The notes under the pieces are model-generated. The model was not told the DNA's origin, ran no database searches, and saw nothing but the letters and a program-made list of their open reading frames with translations. From contig NZ_WWCK01000001.1 of the NCBI RefSeq assembly GCF_009857435.1, positions 620,001-684,000 on the forward strand: 64,000 nt of DNA, in the 5' to 3' direction. The position numbers and the translations under genes are program-made. Positions 20,253 to 29,463 of this stretch are shown here, piece after piece; positions within the stretch are counted from its first letter, which is position 1, and every line of letters begins with the position of its first letter. The stretch is from Duganella rivi. GTDB taxonomy: Bacteria > Pseudomonadota > Gammaproteobacteria > Burkholderiales > Burkholderiaceae_D.

Positions 20253-21442
20253 AACAGATTGTTTCCGTTCGAAAGTGGCTTGACGCCAAGGTGGTGGGCC
20301 AGCGTCTGGCCGATGTCGGAGAAGGTTTCGGAGATGCCCAGCGACTGCGGCTTCACATTCGGGCCGAAGAAAATCATCGGGATGTGTTCACGCGTGTGGT
20401 CGGAGCCCGGCCAGGTTGGATCGCAGCCGTGATCGGCGGTGATCACCACCAGGTCATCCGCTTGCAGCTTGGCGATGAATTCCGGCAGGCGCGCATCCAT
20501 CTCGTGCAGCGCATTCGAGTAGCCGTTGACGTCGCGGCGGTGGCCGAAGGCCTGGTCGAAGTCGACGAAGTTCACGAAGGTCAGCGACTTGTCGCCCGCT
20601 TCGTCGGCCACTTTCAGCAGCGCGTCGAACAGCGCCATGTTGTCCTTGCCCTTCACCACGCGCGATACGCCCTGGGTAGCGAAGATGTCGCTGATTTTGC
20701 CCAGCGCGATGACTTCGCCGCCGTCGTTCTTCACGTGATCGAGCAGCGTTGGCGCAGGCGGTGCGACAGCGTAGTCGTGGCGGTTGGTGGTGCGGGTGTA
20801 GTTGCCGTTCGCGCCGAGGAATGGGCGCGCGATCACGCGGCCGATGTTGTACGGTTCAACCAGTTTGAAGGCGATCTCGCACACTTCGTACAAACGCTCA
20901 AGGCCGAACGATTCTTCGTGCGCGGCGATTTGCAGCACCGAGTCGGCCGAGGTGTAGATAATCGGCTTGCCAGTGGCGACGTGTTCATCACCGTGCTTGT
21001 TGATGATCTCCGTGCCCGATGCGTGGCAGTCGCCGAGGAAGCCCGGCACGCCGGTCAGCTCTTGCAGCTTGGCGGTCAACTCGGCCGGGAACGACGGCAC
21101 GGTTTTCGGGAAGTAGCCCCAGTCGAATTCCACCGGCACGCCGGCGATTTCCCAGTGGCCGGACTGCGTGTCCTTGCCGGTCGAACGTTCACGCGCCGCG
21201 CCATAGGCGGCGGTGAAGCCTTCGCGTTGCGTGAAGCCGGTGGCCCACTCGCCGCTGGCCAAATGCGCGGCGGCGGTCAGGCCCAGTTTTTCCATGGTCG
21301 GCAGCGACATCGGCTTGCCGCTCTTGGCGACTTGCTCGGCGATGTGGCCGAAGGTGTTGGCGCCGGCGTCGTTGTACTTCGCCGCGTCGGGCGTGGCGCC
21401 CAGGCCAAACGAATCGAGCAGCAGGATAAATGCGCGTTTCAT
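20249..21442 (-). CDS. deoB: Phosphopentomutase
   Basis: The 397-residue alkaline-phosphatase-fold enzyme shows ILLLDSFGLGATPDA with the metal-binding Asp, GKDTQSGHWEIAG with the phosphorylated Thr, and ITADHGCDPTWPGSDHTREH with metal ligands. It interconverts ribose or deoxyribose 1- and 5-phosphates between the phosphorylases and DeoC. An AGGAG site lies 7 nt upstream. A terminator-like hairpin in the 50-nt gap separates it from the PNP gene. Confidence 0.96.
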   Translation of the reverse strand: MKRAFILLLDSFGLGATPDAAKYNDAGANTFGHIAEQVAKSGKPMSLPTMEKLGLTAAAHLASGEWATGFTQREGFTAAYGAARERSTGKDTQSGHWEIAGVPVEFDWGYFPKTVPSFPAELTAKLQELTGVPGFLGDCHASGTEIINKHGDEHVATGKPIIYTSADSVLQIAAHEESFGLERLYEVCEIAFKLVEPYNIGRVIARPFLGANGNYTRTTNRHDYAVAPPAPTLLDHVKNDGGEVIALGKISDIFATQGVSRVVKGKDNMALFDALLKVADEAGDKSLTFVNFVDFDQAFGHRRDVNGYSNALHEMDARLPEFIAKLQADDLVVITADHGCDPTWPGSDHTREHIPMIFFGPNVKPQSLGISETFSDIGQTLAHHLGVKPLSNGNNLL

Positions 21443-21453
21443 AACGAACTCCT

Positions 21454-21482
21454 AAAAAGCAAAAGGGCGGACTAGCCGCCCT
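21454..21482 (-). terminator. Terminator-like hairpin between PNP and deoB genes
   Basis: On the minus-strand transcript, AGGGCGG (from 21476-21482) pairs with CCGCCCT (from 21464-21470) around a 5-nt loop. It is followed by TTTGCTTTTT (21454-21463 region). This is a compact intrinsic terminator or attenuator shape just downstream of the PNP stop and upstream of deoB. Confidence 0.6.
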
Positions 21483-21492
21483 ATTTGGTCTC

Positions 21493-22332
21493 TTAAGCTT
21501 GCGGCGTTTTTGCCACGTTACCCAAGAAGCCGAGGATCACTTCGACCAGCGAGGTCGCTGCAACCGCAGCGTACTTCAGAGTCTGTTCATGCGACAGCGG
21601 GAACGGCGACAGACCTTCCGCCAGATTGGTGATGGCCGATACGCCCACCACTTTCAAACCGCAGTGACGGGCCGACACCACTTCCGGCACCACCGACATA
21701 CCCACCACGTCCGCGCCCAAGGTCTTGAACGCGCGGATTTCCGCAGGCGTCTCAAAGTTAGGGCCGGCGTAGGCGATGTACACGCCGTCGTGCAGGGTGA
21801 CGTTTTTCTCTTTGGCCGAAGTGTGCAGCAGCGCGCGCAGTTCAGCGTCGTAAGCGTTGGCCATGCTGAAGAAGCGCGGGCCGAAGCGTTCGTCGTTCGG
21901 GCCCATCATCGGGGTGCCCGGCAGGAAGTTGATGTGGTCGGTCAGCGCCACCAGCGAACCGGCGTCCACTTCGGTGCGCAGCGAACCGGCGGCATTGGTC
22001 ACGAACAGCATTTCGCAGCCCAGCAGCTTCATGGTGCGCACGGCGCTGGTCATCACGCCGAGGCCGTAGCCTTCGTAGACGTGGCCGCGGCCTTTCATGC
22101 ACACTACTTGTACGCCCGACAGGGTGCCGATCACCAGTTCACCGGCGTGGCCGTGGACGGTCGAAATCGGGAAGCCCGGCAGTTGGTCGTAGCTGATGGT
22201 GACGGCGTCCGTCATTTGTTCCGCCAGCACACCCAAGCCCGAACCGAGGATCATCGCTACGCGCGGCTTGAAGCCCGCTGGGAGACGGGCGCGAATGATG
22301 TCGGCTGCCTGGAATGGGGAATTATTAGACAT
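21493..22332 (-). CDS. Purine-nucleoside phosphorylase (trimeric PNP family)
   Basis: The 279-residue protein has the trimeric PNP signatures. These are GSGLGVLAEQM near the N-terminus for phosphate binding, HGHAGELVIG, a TNAAGSLRTEVDAGSL segment, ETPAEIRAFKTLGADVVGMS, and the purine-selecting Asn in AITNLAEG. It phosphorolyses inosine, guanosine and their deoxy forms. The ATG at 22332 has GAGGA 5 nt upstream and is preferred over one 14 codons earlier. It heads the minus-strand nucleoside operon and faces the pseudouridine kinase gene across a 222-nt spacer. Confidence 0.93.
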   Translation of the reverse strand: MSNNSPFQAADIIRARLPAGFKPRVAMILGSGLGVLAEQMTDAVTISYDQLPGFPISTVHGHAGELVIGTLSGVQVVCMKGRGHVYEGYGLGVMTSAVRTMKLLGCEMLFVTNAAGSLRTEVDAGSLVALTDHINFLPGTPMMGPNDERFGPRFFSMANAYDAELRALLHTSAKEKNVTLHDGVYIAYAGPNFETPAEIRAFKTLGADVVGMSVVPEVVSARHCGLKVVGVSAITNLAEGLSPFPLSHEQTLKYAAVAATSLVEVILGFLGNVAKTPQA

Positions 22333-22487
22333 GGGAATCCTCTGATTTTTTGATATGGCTGGGGAAGCTGACACTATGCATCATCGTCCATATGTATGGC
22401 AAATACCATTTTTCTTAGCCATTTATATAAAAATGATATAAATCGGGAGTATTATAAACCAAGGGAAACTTAGCCGCCGCCGCGCGT

Positions 22488-22516
22488 TTGACTCAATCAG
22501 AACAAATGTTTACTAT
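22488..22516 (+). promoter_or_regulatory. Sigma-70-type promoter of psuK
   Basis: A -35 box TTGACT (22488-22493) and a -10 box TACTAT (22511-22516) are separated by exactly 17 bp. The predicted start near 22523 gives a ~32-nt leader to the GTG start of psuK. The direct repeats at 22502-22532 overlap it. Confidence 0.65.
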
Positions 22517-22532
22517 TGCGGACAAATGTTTA
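22502..22532 (+). promoter_or_regulatory. Direct-repeat operator overlapping the psuK promoter
   Basis: ACAAATGTTTA occurs identically at 22502-22512 and 22522-22532, 20 bp apart, about two helical turns. The first copy lies between -35 and -10 and the second at the likely transcription start, a layout expected of a repressor site. The HTH domain of PsuK itself or the nearby LysR protein are candidate binders (inference). Confidence 0.6.
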
Positions 22533-22554
22533 GCATGCATCCAAAGGCACTACC

Positions 22555-23685
22555 GTGACCGACTCTTCCAAAAAGGAACAGCTCTACCAGCTGATCCGCG
22601 CCAACCCCTTCATCTCCCAGCAAGACCTGGCGGTCGAGCTGCGCCTGTCGCGCTCGGCCGTGGCCGGTCACATAGCCGGTTTGATTCGCGAACGCCGCCT
22701 GCTGGGCCGCGCCTACGTGCTGCCGGACAAGCGCCCGGTGCTGTGCCTCGGCGCCGCCAACCTTGACCGCAAGCTGCGCACCATCGCATCCATGCAGCTG
22801 GGCACCTCCAATCCGGCCACCGCCGAAGAGGTCTACGGCGGCGTGGCGCGCAACATTGCCGAAAACCTGGCCCGCCTGAACCTGCCAACCGCCCTGCTCA
22901 CCGCGCTTGGCGACGATGCCGCTGGCCGCAGCCTGCAAGACCACGCCGAGCAAGCGGGCATCGACACGCGCGGCAGCCTCAAGCTGCAAGACGTTGCCAC
23001 CGGCACCTACACCGCCATCCTCGACGATAAGGGCGAGCTGGTGGTGGCGCTGGCCGACATGGCGCTGTACGACCGCATCACACCCGAGTTCCTCGCCAGC
23101 CGCCAGCCGCAGCGCGCGGCCGCCGCCATGACTGTGGCCGACCTGAACCTGCCGGCCGCCAGCATTGCCATCCTGCTGGAAAGCGCGCGCACCGACAATC
23201 TGCCCTTGGTGATTGTGGCGGTGTCGCAACCGAAGATGGCGCGCCTGCCGGCCGACTTGAAAGGCCTGCGCCTGCTGATTTTGAATCGCGGCGAACTGGA
23301 AACCCGCGCCGGCCGCAGCCTGCCGACCGAAGCCGACGTGCGCGCCGCCTGCCGCGAAGTGCAGGCGCAAGGCGCGCAAGACGTCATCGTTACCTGCGGC
23401 AGCCAGGGCGTGTACCACACGCAGGGCGGCGAACTGGTGTGGCTGGCCGCGCACCAGGTTGATGTGGTCGACGTGACCGGCGCCGGCGATGCGTTCTCGG
23501 CCGCCGTCTGCTGGTCGCTGTACCAGGGCAGCAATGATTTGACGCTGGCCTGCCGCCGTGGCCTGAAAGTCGCCGCCATGACGCTGGAAAGCCCCGAGAC
23601 CGTGTCGCCGGTACTGGCCGCCGACATCCTCGACGAAATTCACGATTTTGATTTAAGCGCCCCGCTGTTCCCGAATAAAGGATAA
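22555..23685 (+). CDS. psuK: Pseudouridine kinase (PfkB family) with N-terminal HTH
   Basis: In this 376-residue protein residues ~1-60 form a winged-helix domain ([20 protein letters not shown]). The remainder is a PfkB sugar kinase with [22 protein letters not shown] and the catalytic signature [18 protein letters not shown]-PfkB proteins beside a pseudouridine-5'-phosphate glycosidase are pseudouridine kinases, making pseudouridine 5'-phosphate. The start is GTG at 22555, with AAAGG 7 nt upstream. psuG follows after 4 nt. The HTH suggests a kinase that also regulates its own operon (inference). Confidence 0.9.
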   Translation: MTDSSKKEQLYQLIRANPFISQQDLAVELRLSRSAVAGHIAGLIRERRLLGRAYVLPDKRPVLCLGAANLDRKLRTIASMQLGTSNPATAEEVYGGVARNIAENLARLNLPTALLTALGDDAAGRSLQDHAEQAGIDTRGSLKLQDVATGTYTAILDDKGELVVALADMALYDRITPEFLASRQPQRAAAAMTVADLNLPAASIAILLESARTDNLPLVIVAVSQPKMARLPADLKGLRLLILNRGELETRAGRSLPTEADVRAACREVQAQGAQDVIVTCGSQGVYHTQGGELVWLAAHQVDVVDVTGAGDAFSAAVCWSLYQGSNDLTLACRRGLKVAAMTLESPETVSPVLAADILDEIHDFDLSAPLFPNKG

Positions 23686-23689
23686 AACC

Positions 23690-24604
23690 ATGCACCAATA
23701 CTTACTGTTCTCGCCGGAAGTGGCTGCCGCCCGCGCCGCCGGCAAAGCTATCGTCGCGCTGGAATCGACCATCATTTCGCACGGCATGCCGTATCCGCAA
23801 AACGTGCAGATGGCGCGGGAAGTGGAACAAATCATCCGCGACGGCGGCGCCGTGCCGGCCACCATCGCCATCATCGGCGGCAAGATCTGCATCGGCCTGT
23901 CGGACGAGCAGCTGGAGTTGCTGGGCACCTCGCCCGACGCAATGAAGGTCAGCCGCCGCGACTTGCCGTTCGTGCTGGCACAGAACAAGCTGGGCGCCAC
24001 CACCGTGGCCGCCACCATGATTTGCGCTGAACTGGCCGGCATCCAGGTGTTTGTCACCGGCGGCATCGGCGGCGTGCACCGTGGCGCCGAGACCAGCTTC
24101 GACATCTCGGCCGACTTGCAGGAACTGGCGCACACCTCGGTGGCGGTGGTGTGCGCCGGCGTGAAATCGATCCTGGACATCGGCCTGACGCTGGAATACC
24201 TGGAAACCCACGGCGTGCCGGTGGTCAGCGTAGGCCAGCGCGGCTTCCCTGCTTTCTTCACCCGCGAGAGCGGCTTTAACGCCGACTTCCAGCTCGACAC
24301 GCCGGCCGAGCAAGCGGCCTTCATCCACACCAAGTGGCAGCTTGGTTTGAAAGGCGGCGTGGTGGTCAGCAATCCAGTGCCTGCGGCGGAAGCGATGCCG
24401 AAACAAGAAATCGACCGCATCACCGAGCAAGCCTTGCAGGAAGCGGATCAGCAAGGCGTCACCGGCAAGAACGTGACGCCGTTCCTGCTGGCCCGCATCA
24501 AGGCGCTGACCGAGGGCCGCAGCCTGGCCACCAACATCGCACTGGTGAAGAACAACGCCCGTTGCGGCGCGGCCTTGGCCGTTGCCATGCAAGCAGCGCA
24601 CTAA
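23690..24604 (+). CDS. psuG: Pseudouridine-5'-phosphate glycosidase
   Basis: This 304-residue protein is the full length of the family. [16 protein letters not shown] and [15 protein letters not shown] at the N-terminus, [20 protein letters not shown] in the centre and [12 protein letters not shown] are characteristic. The enzyme splits the C-C glycosidic bond of pseudouridine 5'-phosphate to uracil and ribose 5-phosphate. It is in an operon with psuK. The uracil product links to the pyrimidine theme of the window, although no uracil-degrading gene is seen here. Confidence 0.96.
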   Translation: MHQYLLFSPEVAAARAAGKAIVALESTIISHGMPYPQNVQMAREVEQIIRDGGAVPATIAIIGGKICIGLSDEQLELLGTSPDAMKVSRRDLPFVLAQNKLGATTVAATMICAELAGIQVFVTGGIGGVHRGAETSFDISADLQELAHTSVAVVCAGVKSILDIGLTLEYLETHGVPVVSVGQRGFPAFFTRESGFNADFQLDTPAEQAAFIHTKWQLGLKGGVVVSNPVPAAEAMPKQEIDRITEQALQEADQQGVTGKNVTPFLLARIKALTEGRSLATNIALVKNNARCGAALAVAMQAAH

Positions 24605-24622
24605 CCTAATCTGGCCGACTCC

Positions 24623-25522
24623 ATGTCCATCGATCTGAAACAACTGAAGTACTTCCTCGCGGTCGCTGAAGAAAAAAGTTTCAGCCGTGCCGCCGAGCGA
24701 CTGCACATCTCGCAACCGCCATTGAGCCAGCAGATCATGAAGCTCGAAAGCGAGTTGGGCGTGAAGCTGTTCGCGCGCACCACCCGCACCTTCGAGCTGA
24801 CGGTGGCCGGCAAGGCACTGATGACGGAAGCCGCCGAACTGCTGGGCAAGATGCGCATGACCATCGACACCATCCGCCAGATCGACCGCGGCGAAGTGGG
24901 CCGGCTACGCGTGGGCATCGTCGGCTCGGCCATGTGGGGGCCGATTCCTAGTCTATTGGAAGAATTCCAGACCAAGTTCCCGCGCGTGACCTGGACTATC
25001 CACGAACTGGGCCCGACCTTGCAGTACGACGCGCTGCGCGCCAAGCAGATCGACGTCGGCTTCTGGCGCGAGCCCAAGCTGGACGAGGACGATCTCAAGA
25101 ACGACAACCTGCGCCAGGAGCTGTGCTTCCGTGAAGACGTGTGCGTGGCCATCAACGAACACCACCCGCTGGCCAAGCAGGACGCGATTGAACTGATCGA
25201 CATTGCCGACGAGCCGATGCTGACGCTGGCGCTCGACAAGTCCTCGTTCCCGCGCTACCTGATCCAGTGCTGCGTGAAGGCCGGCTTCCAGCCGACCATT
25301 TTCCAGGAAGCGTCCGAGCCGCAAACCCTGCTGGCCATGGTCGGCGCGGGCCTGGGGGTGACGCTGATTCCCGAAACCACCAGCCGCATCGGCTGGCCGG
25401 GCGTGGTGTTCCTGCCGATCCGCACCAATCCGCCATCGGCCAATCTGTACATCACCTACACCACCACCGACGACGCGCCGGTGGTGCGGGCCTTCCTCAA
25501 CATCCTGAATCCAAGCGGGTAG
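24623..25522 (+). CDS. LysR-family transcriptional regulator
   Basis: The 299-residue protein opens with a LysR helix-turn-helix (LKQLKYFLAVAEEKSFSRAA, HISQPPLSQQIMKLE) and a periplasmic-binding-like effector domain from about residue 90 (GRLRVGIVGSAMWGP). It lies 18 nt after psuG in the same direction, so it may be co-transcribed and regulate pseudouridine or nucleoside use. The effector is not predictable. Its stop codon lies within a triplet of 11-bp direct repeats that precede the adhesin gene. Confidence 0.9.
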   Translation: MSIDLKQLKYFLAVAEEKSFSRAAERLHISQPPLSQQIMKLESELGVKLFARTTRTFELTVAGKALMTEAAELLGKMRMTIDTIRQIDRGEVGRLRVGIVGSAMWGPIPSLLEEFQTKFPRVTWTIHELGPTLQYDALRAKQIDVGFWREPKLDEDDLKNDNLRQELCFREDVCVAINEHHPLAKQDAIELIDIADEPMLTLALDKSSFPRYLIQCCVKAGFQPTIFQEASEPQTLLAMVGAGLGVTLIPETTSRIGWPGVVFLPIRTNPPSANLYITYTTTDDAPVVRAFLNILNPSG

Positions 25523-25548
25523 CAAGCGGATAGCAAGCTGGTAGCATA
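25516..25548 (+). promoter_or_regulatory. Three tandem 11-bp repeats upstream of the adhesin promoter
   Basis: CGGGTAGCAAG (25516-25526), CGGATAGCAAG (25527-25537) and CTGGTAGCATA (25538-25548) form three head-to-tail units with one-helical-turn spacing. They start at the LysR stop codon and end 15 bp before the adhesin -35 box, the position of an activator array. Confidence 0.5.
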
Positions 25549-25563
25549 TTTTGTAACTATTTT

Positions 25564-25592
25564 TTGCAATTCGAGTTTACGTATGGCAATAT
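25564..25592 (+). promoter_or_regulatory. Predicted promoter of the Ig-repeat adhesin
   Basis: TTGCAA (25564-25569) and CAATAT (25587-25592) are spaced by 17 bp. The predicted start near 25599 gives a ~24-nt leader with GGGAG at 25611-25615, 7 nt before the ATG. Confidence 0.5.
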
Positions 25593-25622
25593 ATCCCGAC
25601 ATCATTAACCGGGAGTTTTTGC

Positions 25623-28600
25623 ATGCCATCGACCATTACTCAGAACCGCGCCACCTTCGCCGGAAAGTCAGAACCGAACGCATGGATCACTCTGTACGAT
25701 GGCGATGACATGGTCGGCCTGGCCGTTGCAGACGCCACCGGCGCCTGGCGCGTGACCAGCGACAAGCTGGCCAATGGCCTGCACACCTTCTCAGTCATCC
25801 TTACCGATGCGGCTGGCAATGTCTCCGATCGCTCGCCTCCCACCTACGTCACCGTCAACGCGCCGGCCGGCACCCCGCCCAAGACGCAGATCAAGGCGCC
25901 GGCCGAGGTGCAGCTGAGCCTGGACACCGACACCGGCGCCTCCAGCACCGACCACGTCACCAACGTGACGCTGCCGGTATATATCGGCAAGGCCAAACCG
26001 GGCTCGTTTGTGGAACTGGTCATCGACGGCGTCAAGGGCAAGTTCGGCGTGCCGGTCGACGCCAATGGCAACTGGCAGGCGCGCGGCGATACGCTGGGCG
26101 AAGGCGCGCACACCATCAGCGTGATCGAGCACGACAGTGCCGGCAATACCTCGGCGCCATCCACCGTGATGAAGCTGACCATCGACACCAGCGCGCCGCT
26201 GAACGCCACGATTGCACTGGTGCCGCACGCAGGCGACGAGATCATCGGCGGCCAGACCACCATCCATAACGCCAGCCCGGCCTTCACTGGCACCGCCGAA
26301 GCCGGCGCCCACGTCGACCTCTACGAGTGGGACTACTTTAGCCTCAACAAAATCGGCAGCGCGGTGGCCGGCAAGGACGGTACCTGGTCCTTCACCGCCG
26401 CCGCGCTGGCCGACGGCCAGCACAACATCGTGGTGCAGACGAGCGACCTCGCGGGCAACAGGGCGGATCCGCAGGTGTTCACTTTCAGCATCGACACCGA
26501 CGCGCCGCTGCTGTCATCCGATACCGGCATCCACGGCGACCAGATGACCAACCTGTCCACGCCGGTCATCTCCAACTGGGCCGCCCCCGGCACCAGCGTA
26601 GTGCTGTATGACGGTAAAAAAGTCGTCGGCAGCGGCGTGGCCGGCGCCGACGGCATCTGGAGCATCACCACCACGCCGCTGGCCGACGGCCAGCACAAGC
26701 TGGTCGCGCACTCGACCGACAAGGACGGCAACGCATTGCCCGTCTCCGGCACGCTGGTGCTGACCGTCGATACCGTTGGTCCCAAGACCGTCTCGACCAA
26801 GCCGCTGCTCGACGTCCGCGACGACTACGGCAGCTCGTCCAGCGACCAGATTACCAATGTCAACTCGCTGGCGGTGTACGGCACCACCGAGGCCGACGAT
26901 CACGCCTTGGTCACGGTGTACGTCGATGGCGTTGCGTGGGCCACGCAGTCCTATGTCTCCAAGACCGGCGAATGGGGGGTGCAGCTGTACGGGCTGAGCG
27001 AAGGTGAGCACCACATCACCGCGGTCACCACCGACCAGGCCGGCAATGTTGGCGCGCACTCGGCCGAGTCCATCATCCTCATCGACACCAAGGCGCCCGC
27101 TGCGCCGGACGTGCCGGCGCTGGCCTCCCTGCCCAACAGCGCCACGCCGCGCCTGACTGGCAGCACCGAGGCCGGCGCCACCGTCATCCTGTACGACGGC
27201 GCTGACCGCGTCGGCAGTGCCGTGGCCGATGGCCAGGGCCTATGGAGTATCACCGCCAGCTCCCTGGCCGATGGCGAGCATAGCCTGACCGTCACCAGCA
27301 CCGACCTGGCCGGCAATACGTCGGCCGCCTCTGCCGTGCTCAGCGTGAGCGTCAGTGCAGCGACGGCCGCAGTTGCCACGCCCACCGTTCCCGACCTGCA
27401 GGCCGCCTCCGACACCGGCGCTGCCAACAGCGACAATGTGACCAAGCTGTCCACGCCGACCATCACCGGCAAGGCAGCGGCCGGCACGACCGTGCTGCTG
27501 TTCGACGGCCTCACGCAAATCGGCACGGCGGTCGCCAATGACGCCGGCGCGTGGAGCTTCACGACCGGTACGCTGGCTGATGGCAAACATTACCTGAGCG
27601 CCGTGAGCCAGGACAGCAGCGGCCAGCAGTCGGCGCCATCGGCGGACTTGCTGGTCACCGTCGACACCACGATCAGCATCGGCACACCGGTGCTCGCGAC
27701 GCAGTACGACACTGGCCGCTCGCACAGCGATGGCATCACCAATGTCACCACGCCGCAACTGAGCGGCACCAGCGACGCAGGCGCCACCGTCACCGTGTAT
27801 GACGGCAAGACGGTCATCGGCACCACGGTTGCCGACGACAAGGGCGCATGGAGCTTCACCTGCAAGGCGCTGGCGGTGGGCACGCACAACTTCACGGTCA
27901 AGGCGGTCGACGCTGCCGGTAATACCTCGGCCGCATCGGCGGCGCTGACGGTCACGATCGACAACAAGGGACCCGCCGCACCAAGCAAGCTGGACTTGGT
28001 GGCAAGCGCCGACAGCGGCGTTTCCAACACGGACAACCTCACTGCGGCCAGCGCGCCGGTGGTGTCCGGCAAGGCGGAGGCCAATGCCAGCATCGCCCTG
28101 TACGAAGGCGCCACCCTGCTCGGCAGCACCATCGCCGACGACAGCGGCAACTGGAGCATCAGTTCCAGCGTATTACTGGCCGATGGCGTGCATAAGCTGA
28201 CCGCCAAGGCCAGCGATGTGGCGGGCAACACCTCCGCCTCCTCGTCCGAACTGGCCGTGACCATCGACACCAAGTGTGCCGCCCCCACCGCGCTGGACCT
28301 GGCCACCGCATCCGACAAGGGCGTATCCACCAGCGACAACATCACCAGCATGGCGACGCCGGTCATTACCGGCAAGGCCGATGCCGGCGTCACCATCACG
28401 CTGTACGACGGCGCCACTGTGCTGGGCAAGGCCACCGCCAGCAACAACGGCTCGTGGAGCATCACCACCACCAAGCTGCTCGACGCCGAGCATCACTTGA
28501 CGGCCAAGGCGACCGATGTGGCAGGCAATGTCTCGCTGGCGTCGGATGAATTGGTGTTCACCACCGACACCAAGGCGGTGCTGGTGACGGCCGCGCCGCT

Positions 28601-29459
28601 GCTCCACACGCTGTCCGACAGCGGCCGCTCGCAAAGCGACGGCATCACCAATATCGCCACGCCGAAAGTCAGCGGCGTGACCGAGGCCGGCGCCAGCGTG
28701 GCGCTGTACGACGGCTCCACGCTGGTCGGCAGCGTGACGGCCGACAACGACGGCAACTGGAGCATCACCTCCAAGGCGCTGACGGCAGGCGCGCACAAGC
28801 TGACGGTGAAAGTGACCGACATCGCCGGCAATATCTCCGCCGCTTCGCCGGTACTGGCGCTGACGGTCGATACCAAGGGACCGGATGCACCGGCCTCGCT
28901 GGATCTGCTCAGCATTTATGACACCGGCACGTCCAGCACCGACAACAAGACCGCCATCACCACGCCGGTCATCAGCGGCAAGGCGGAAGCCAACGCCATC
29001 GTCGCGCTGTACGACGGCGACACGCTGCTGGGCACCGCGCTTGCTGACAAGAGCGGCGCGTGGCAGATCACGTCGTCGGTATCGCTGAGCACCGGCGCGC
29101 ACAGCTTGACGGCCAAGGCGACCGATGTGGCGGGCAATGTGTCGGCAGCGTCGTCCAAGCTGAACCTGACCATCGACCCGGCTGCCATCGGCCAAACGCT
29201 CACCGGCAGCAGCGCAGCCGACAACTTCGTGCTGAACAGCCAGGCAGGCGCGGTCAAGGTGAGCGCTTTCTCGGCCGCCGGCGGCGATCACCTGGTGCTG
29301 GCGCACGACTACAACGGCCTGTCGCTGAACAGCGCAGCCGACGTGGTGGCGCTCGGCCACGTGGATGGTAAAAACTTTGTGATCGACTTCGGCGCAGGCC
29401 ACGAGGTAACGCTGGTTGGCGTGACCTCGCTGGCAGAGGCGGCGATTACTTTGCTGTAG
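25623..29459 (+). CDS. Giant Ig-like-repeat adhesin (probable type I secretion substrate)
   Basis: The 1278-residue, low-cysteine, Asp/Thr/Ser/Ala-rich protein is built from 12 tandem bacterial Ig-like domains of about 95-105 residues. Each ends with a D-x-A-G-N-type motif (DAAGNVSD, DSAGNTSAPS through DVAGNVSAAS) and has G-x-W-S/x-I/F-T mid-domain. The first Ig unit begins right after the start, without a signal peptide. The last ~85 residues (LTGSSAADNFVLNS, HLVLAHDYNG, VIDFGAGHEVTLVG) resemble the C-terminal region of RTX-like type I substrates. Attachment or biofilm function is inferred. No type I exporter is in the window. It converges on pcp with a 4-nt gap. Confidence 0.85.
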   Translation: MPSTITQNRATFAGKSEPNAWITLYDGDDMVGLAVADATGAWRVTSDKLANGLHTFSVILTDAAGNVSDRSPPTYVTVNAPAGTPPKTQIKAPAEVQLSLDTDTGASSTDHVTNVTLPVYIGKAKPGSFVELVIDGVKGKFGVPVDANGNWQARGDTLGEGAHTISVIEHDSAGNTSAPSTVMKLTIDTSAPLNATIALVPHAGDEIIGGQTTIHNASPAFTGTAEAGAHVDLYEWDYFSLNKIGSAVAGKDGTWSFTAAALADGQHNIVVQTSDLAGNRADPQVFTFSIDTDAPLLSSDTGIHGDQMTNLSTPVISNWAAPGTSVVLYDGKKVVGSGVAGADGIWSITTTPLADGQHKLVAHSTDKDGNALPVSGTLVLTVDTVGPKTVSTKPLLDVRDDYGSSSSDQITNVNSLAVYGTTEADDHALVTVYVDGVAWATQSYVSKTGEWGVQLYGLSEGEHHITAVTTDQAGNVGAHSAESIILIDTKAPAAPDVPALASLPNSATPRLTGSTEAGATVILYDGADRVGSAVADGQGLWSITASSLADGEHSLTVTSTDLAGNTSAASAVLSVSVSAATAAVATPTVPDLQAASDTGAANSDNVTKLSTPTITGKAAAGTTVLLFDGLTQIGTAVANDAGAWSFTTGTLADGKHYLSAVSQDSSGQQSAPSADLLVTVDTTISIGTPVLATQYDTGRSHSDGITNVTTPQLSGTSDAGATVTVYDGKTVIGTTVADDKGAWSFTCKALAVGTHNFTVKAVDAAGNTSAASAALTVTIDNKGPAAPSKLDLVASADSGVSNTDNLTAASAPVVSGKAEANASIALYEGATLLGSTIADDSGNWSISSSVLLADGVHKLTAKASDVAGNTSASSSELAVTIDTKCAAPTALDLATASDKGVSTSDNITSMATPVITGKADAGVTITLYDGATVLGKATASNNGSWSITTTKLLDAEHHLTAKATDVAGNVSLASDELVFTTDTKAVLVTAAPLLHTLSDSGRSQSDGITNIATPKVSGVTEAGASVALYDGSTLVGSVTADNDGNWSITSKALTAGAHKLTVKVTDIAGNISAASPVLALTVDTKGPDAPASLDLLSIYDTGTSSTDNKTAITTPVISGKAEANAIVALYDGDTLLGTALADKSGAWQITSSVSLSTGAHSLTAKATDVAGNVSAASSKLNLTIDPAAIGQTLTGSSAADNFVLNSQAGAVKVSAFSAAGGDHLVLAHDYNGLSLNSAADVVALGHVDGKNFVIDFGAGHEVTLVGVTSLAEAAITLL
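25900..29170 (+). repeat. Tandem ~300-bp units encoding Ig-like domains
   Basis: The adhesin coding region consists of about twelve units of ~290-310 bp. They share recurrent segments encoding GTAEAGA/GKAEANA, LYDGxTxxG, SGxWSIT and DVAGNxSAAS. The later units (about 27960-29170) are the most alike, suggesting recent amplification and a possible source of length variation by recombination. Confidence 0.7.
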
Positions 29460-29463
29460 TAGT

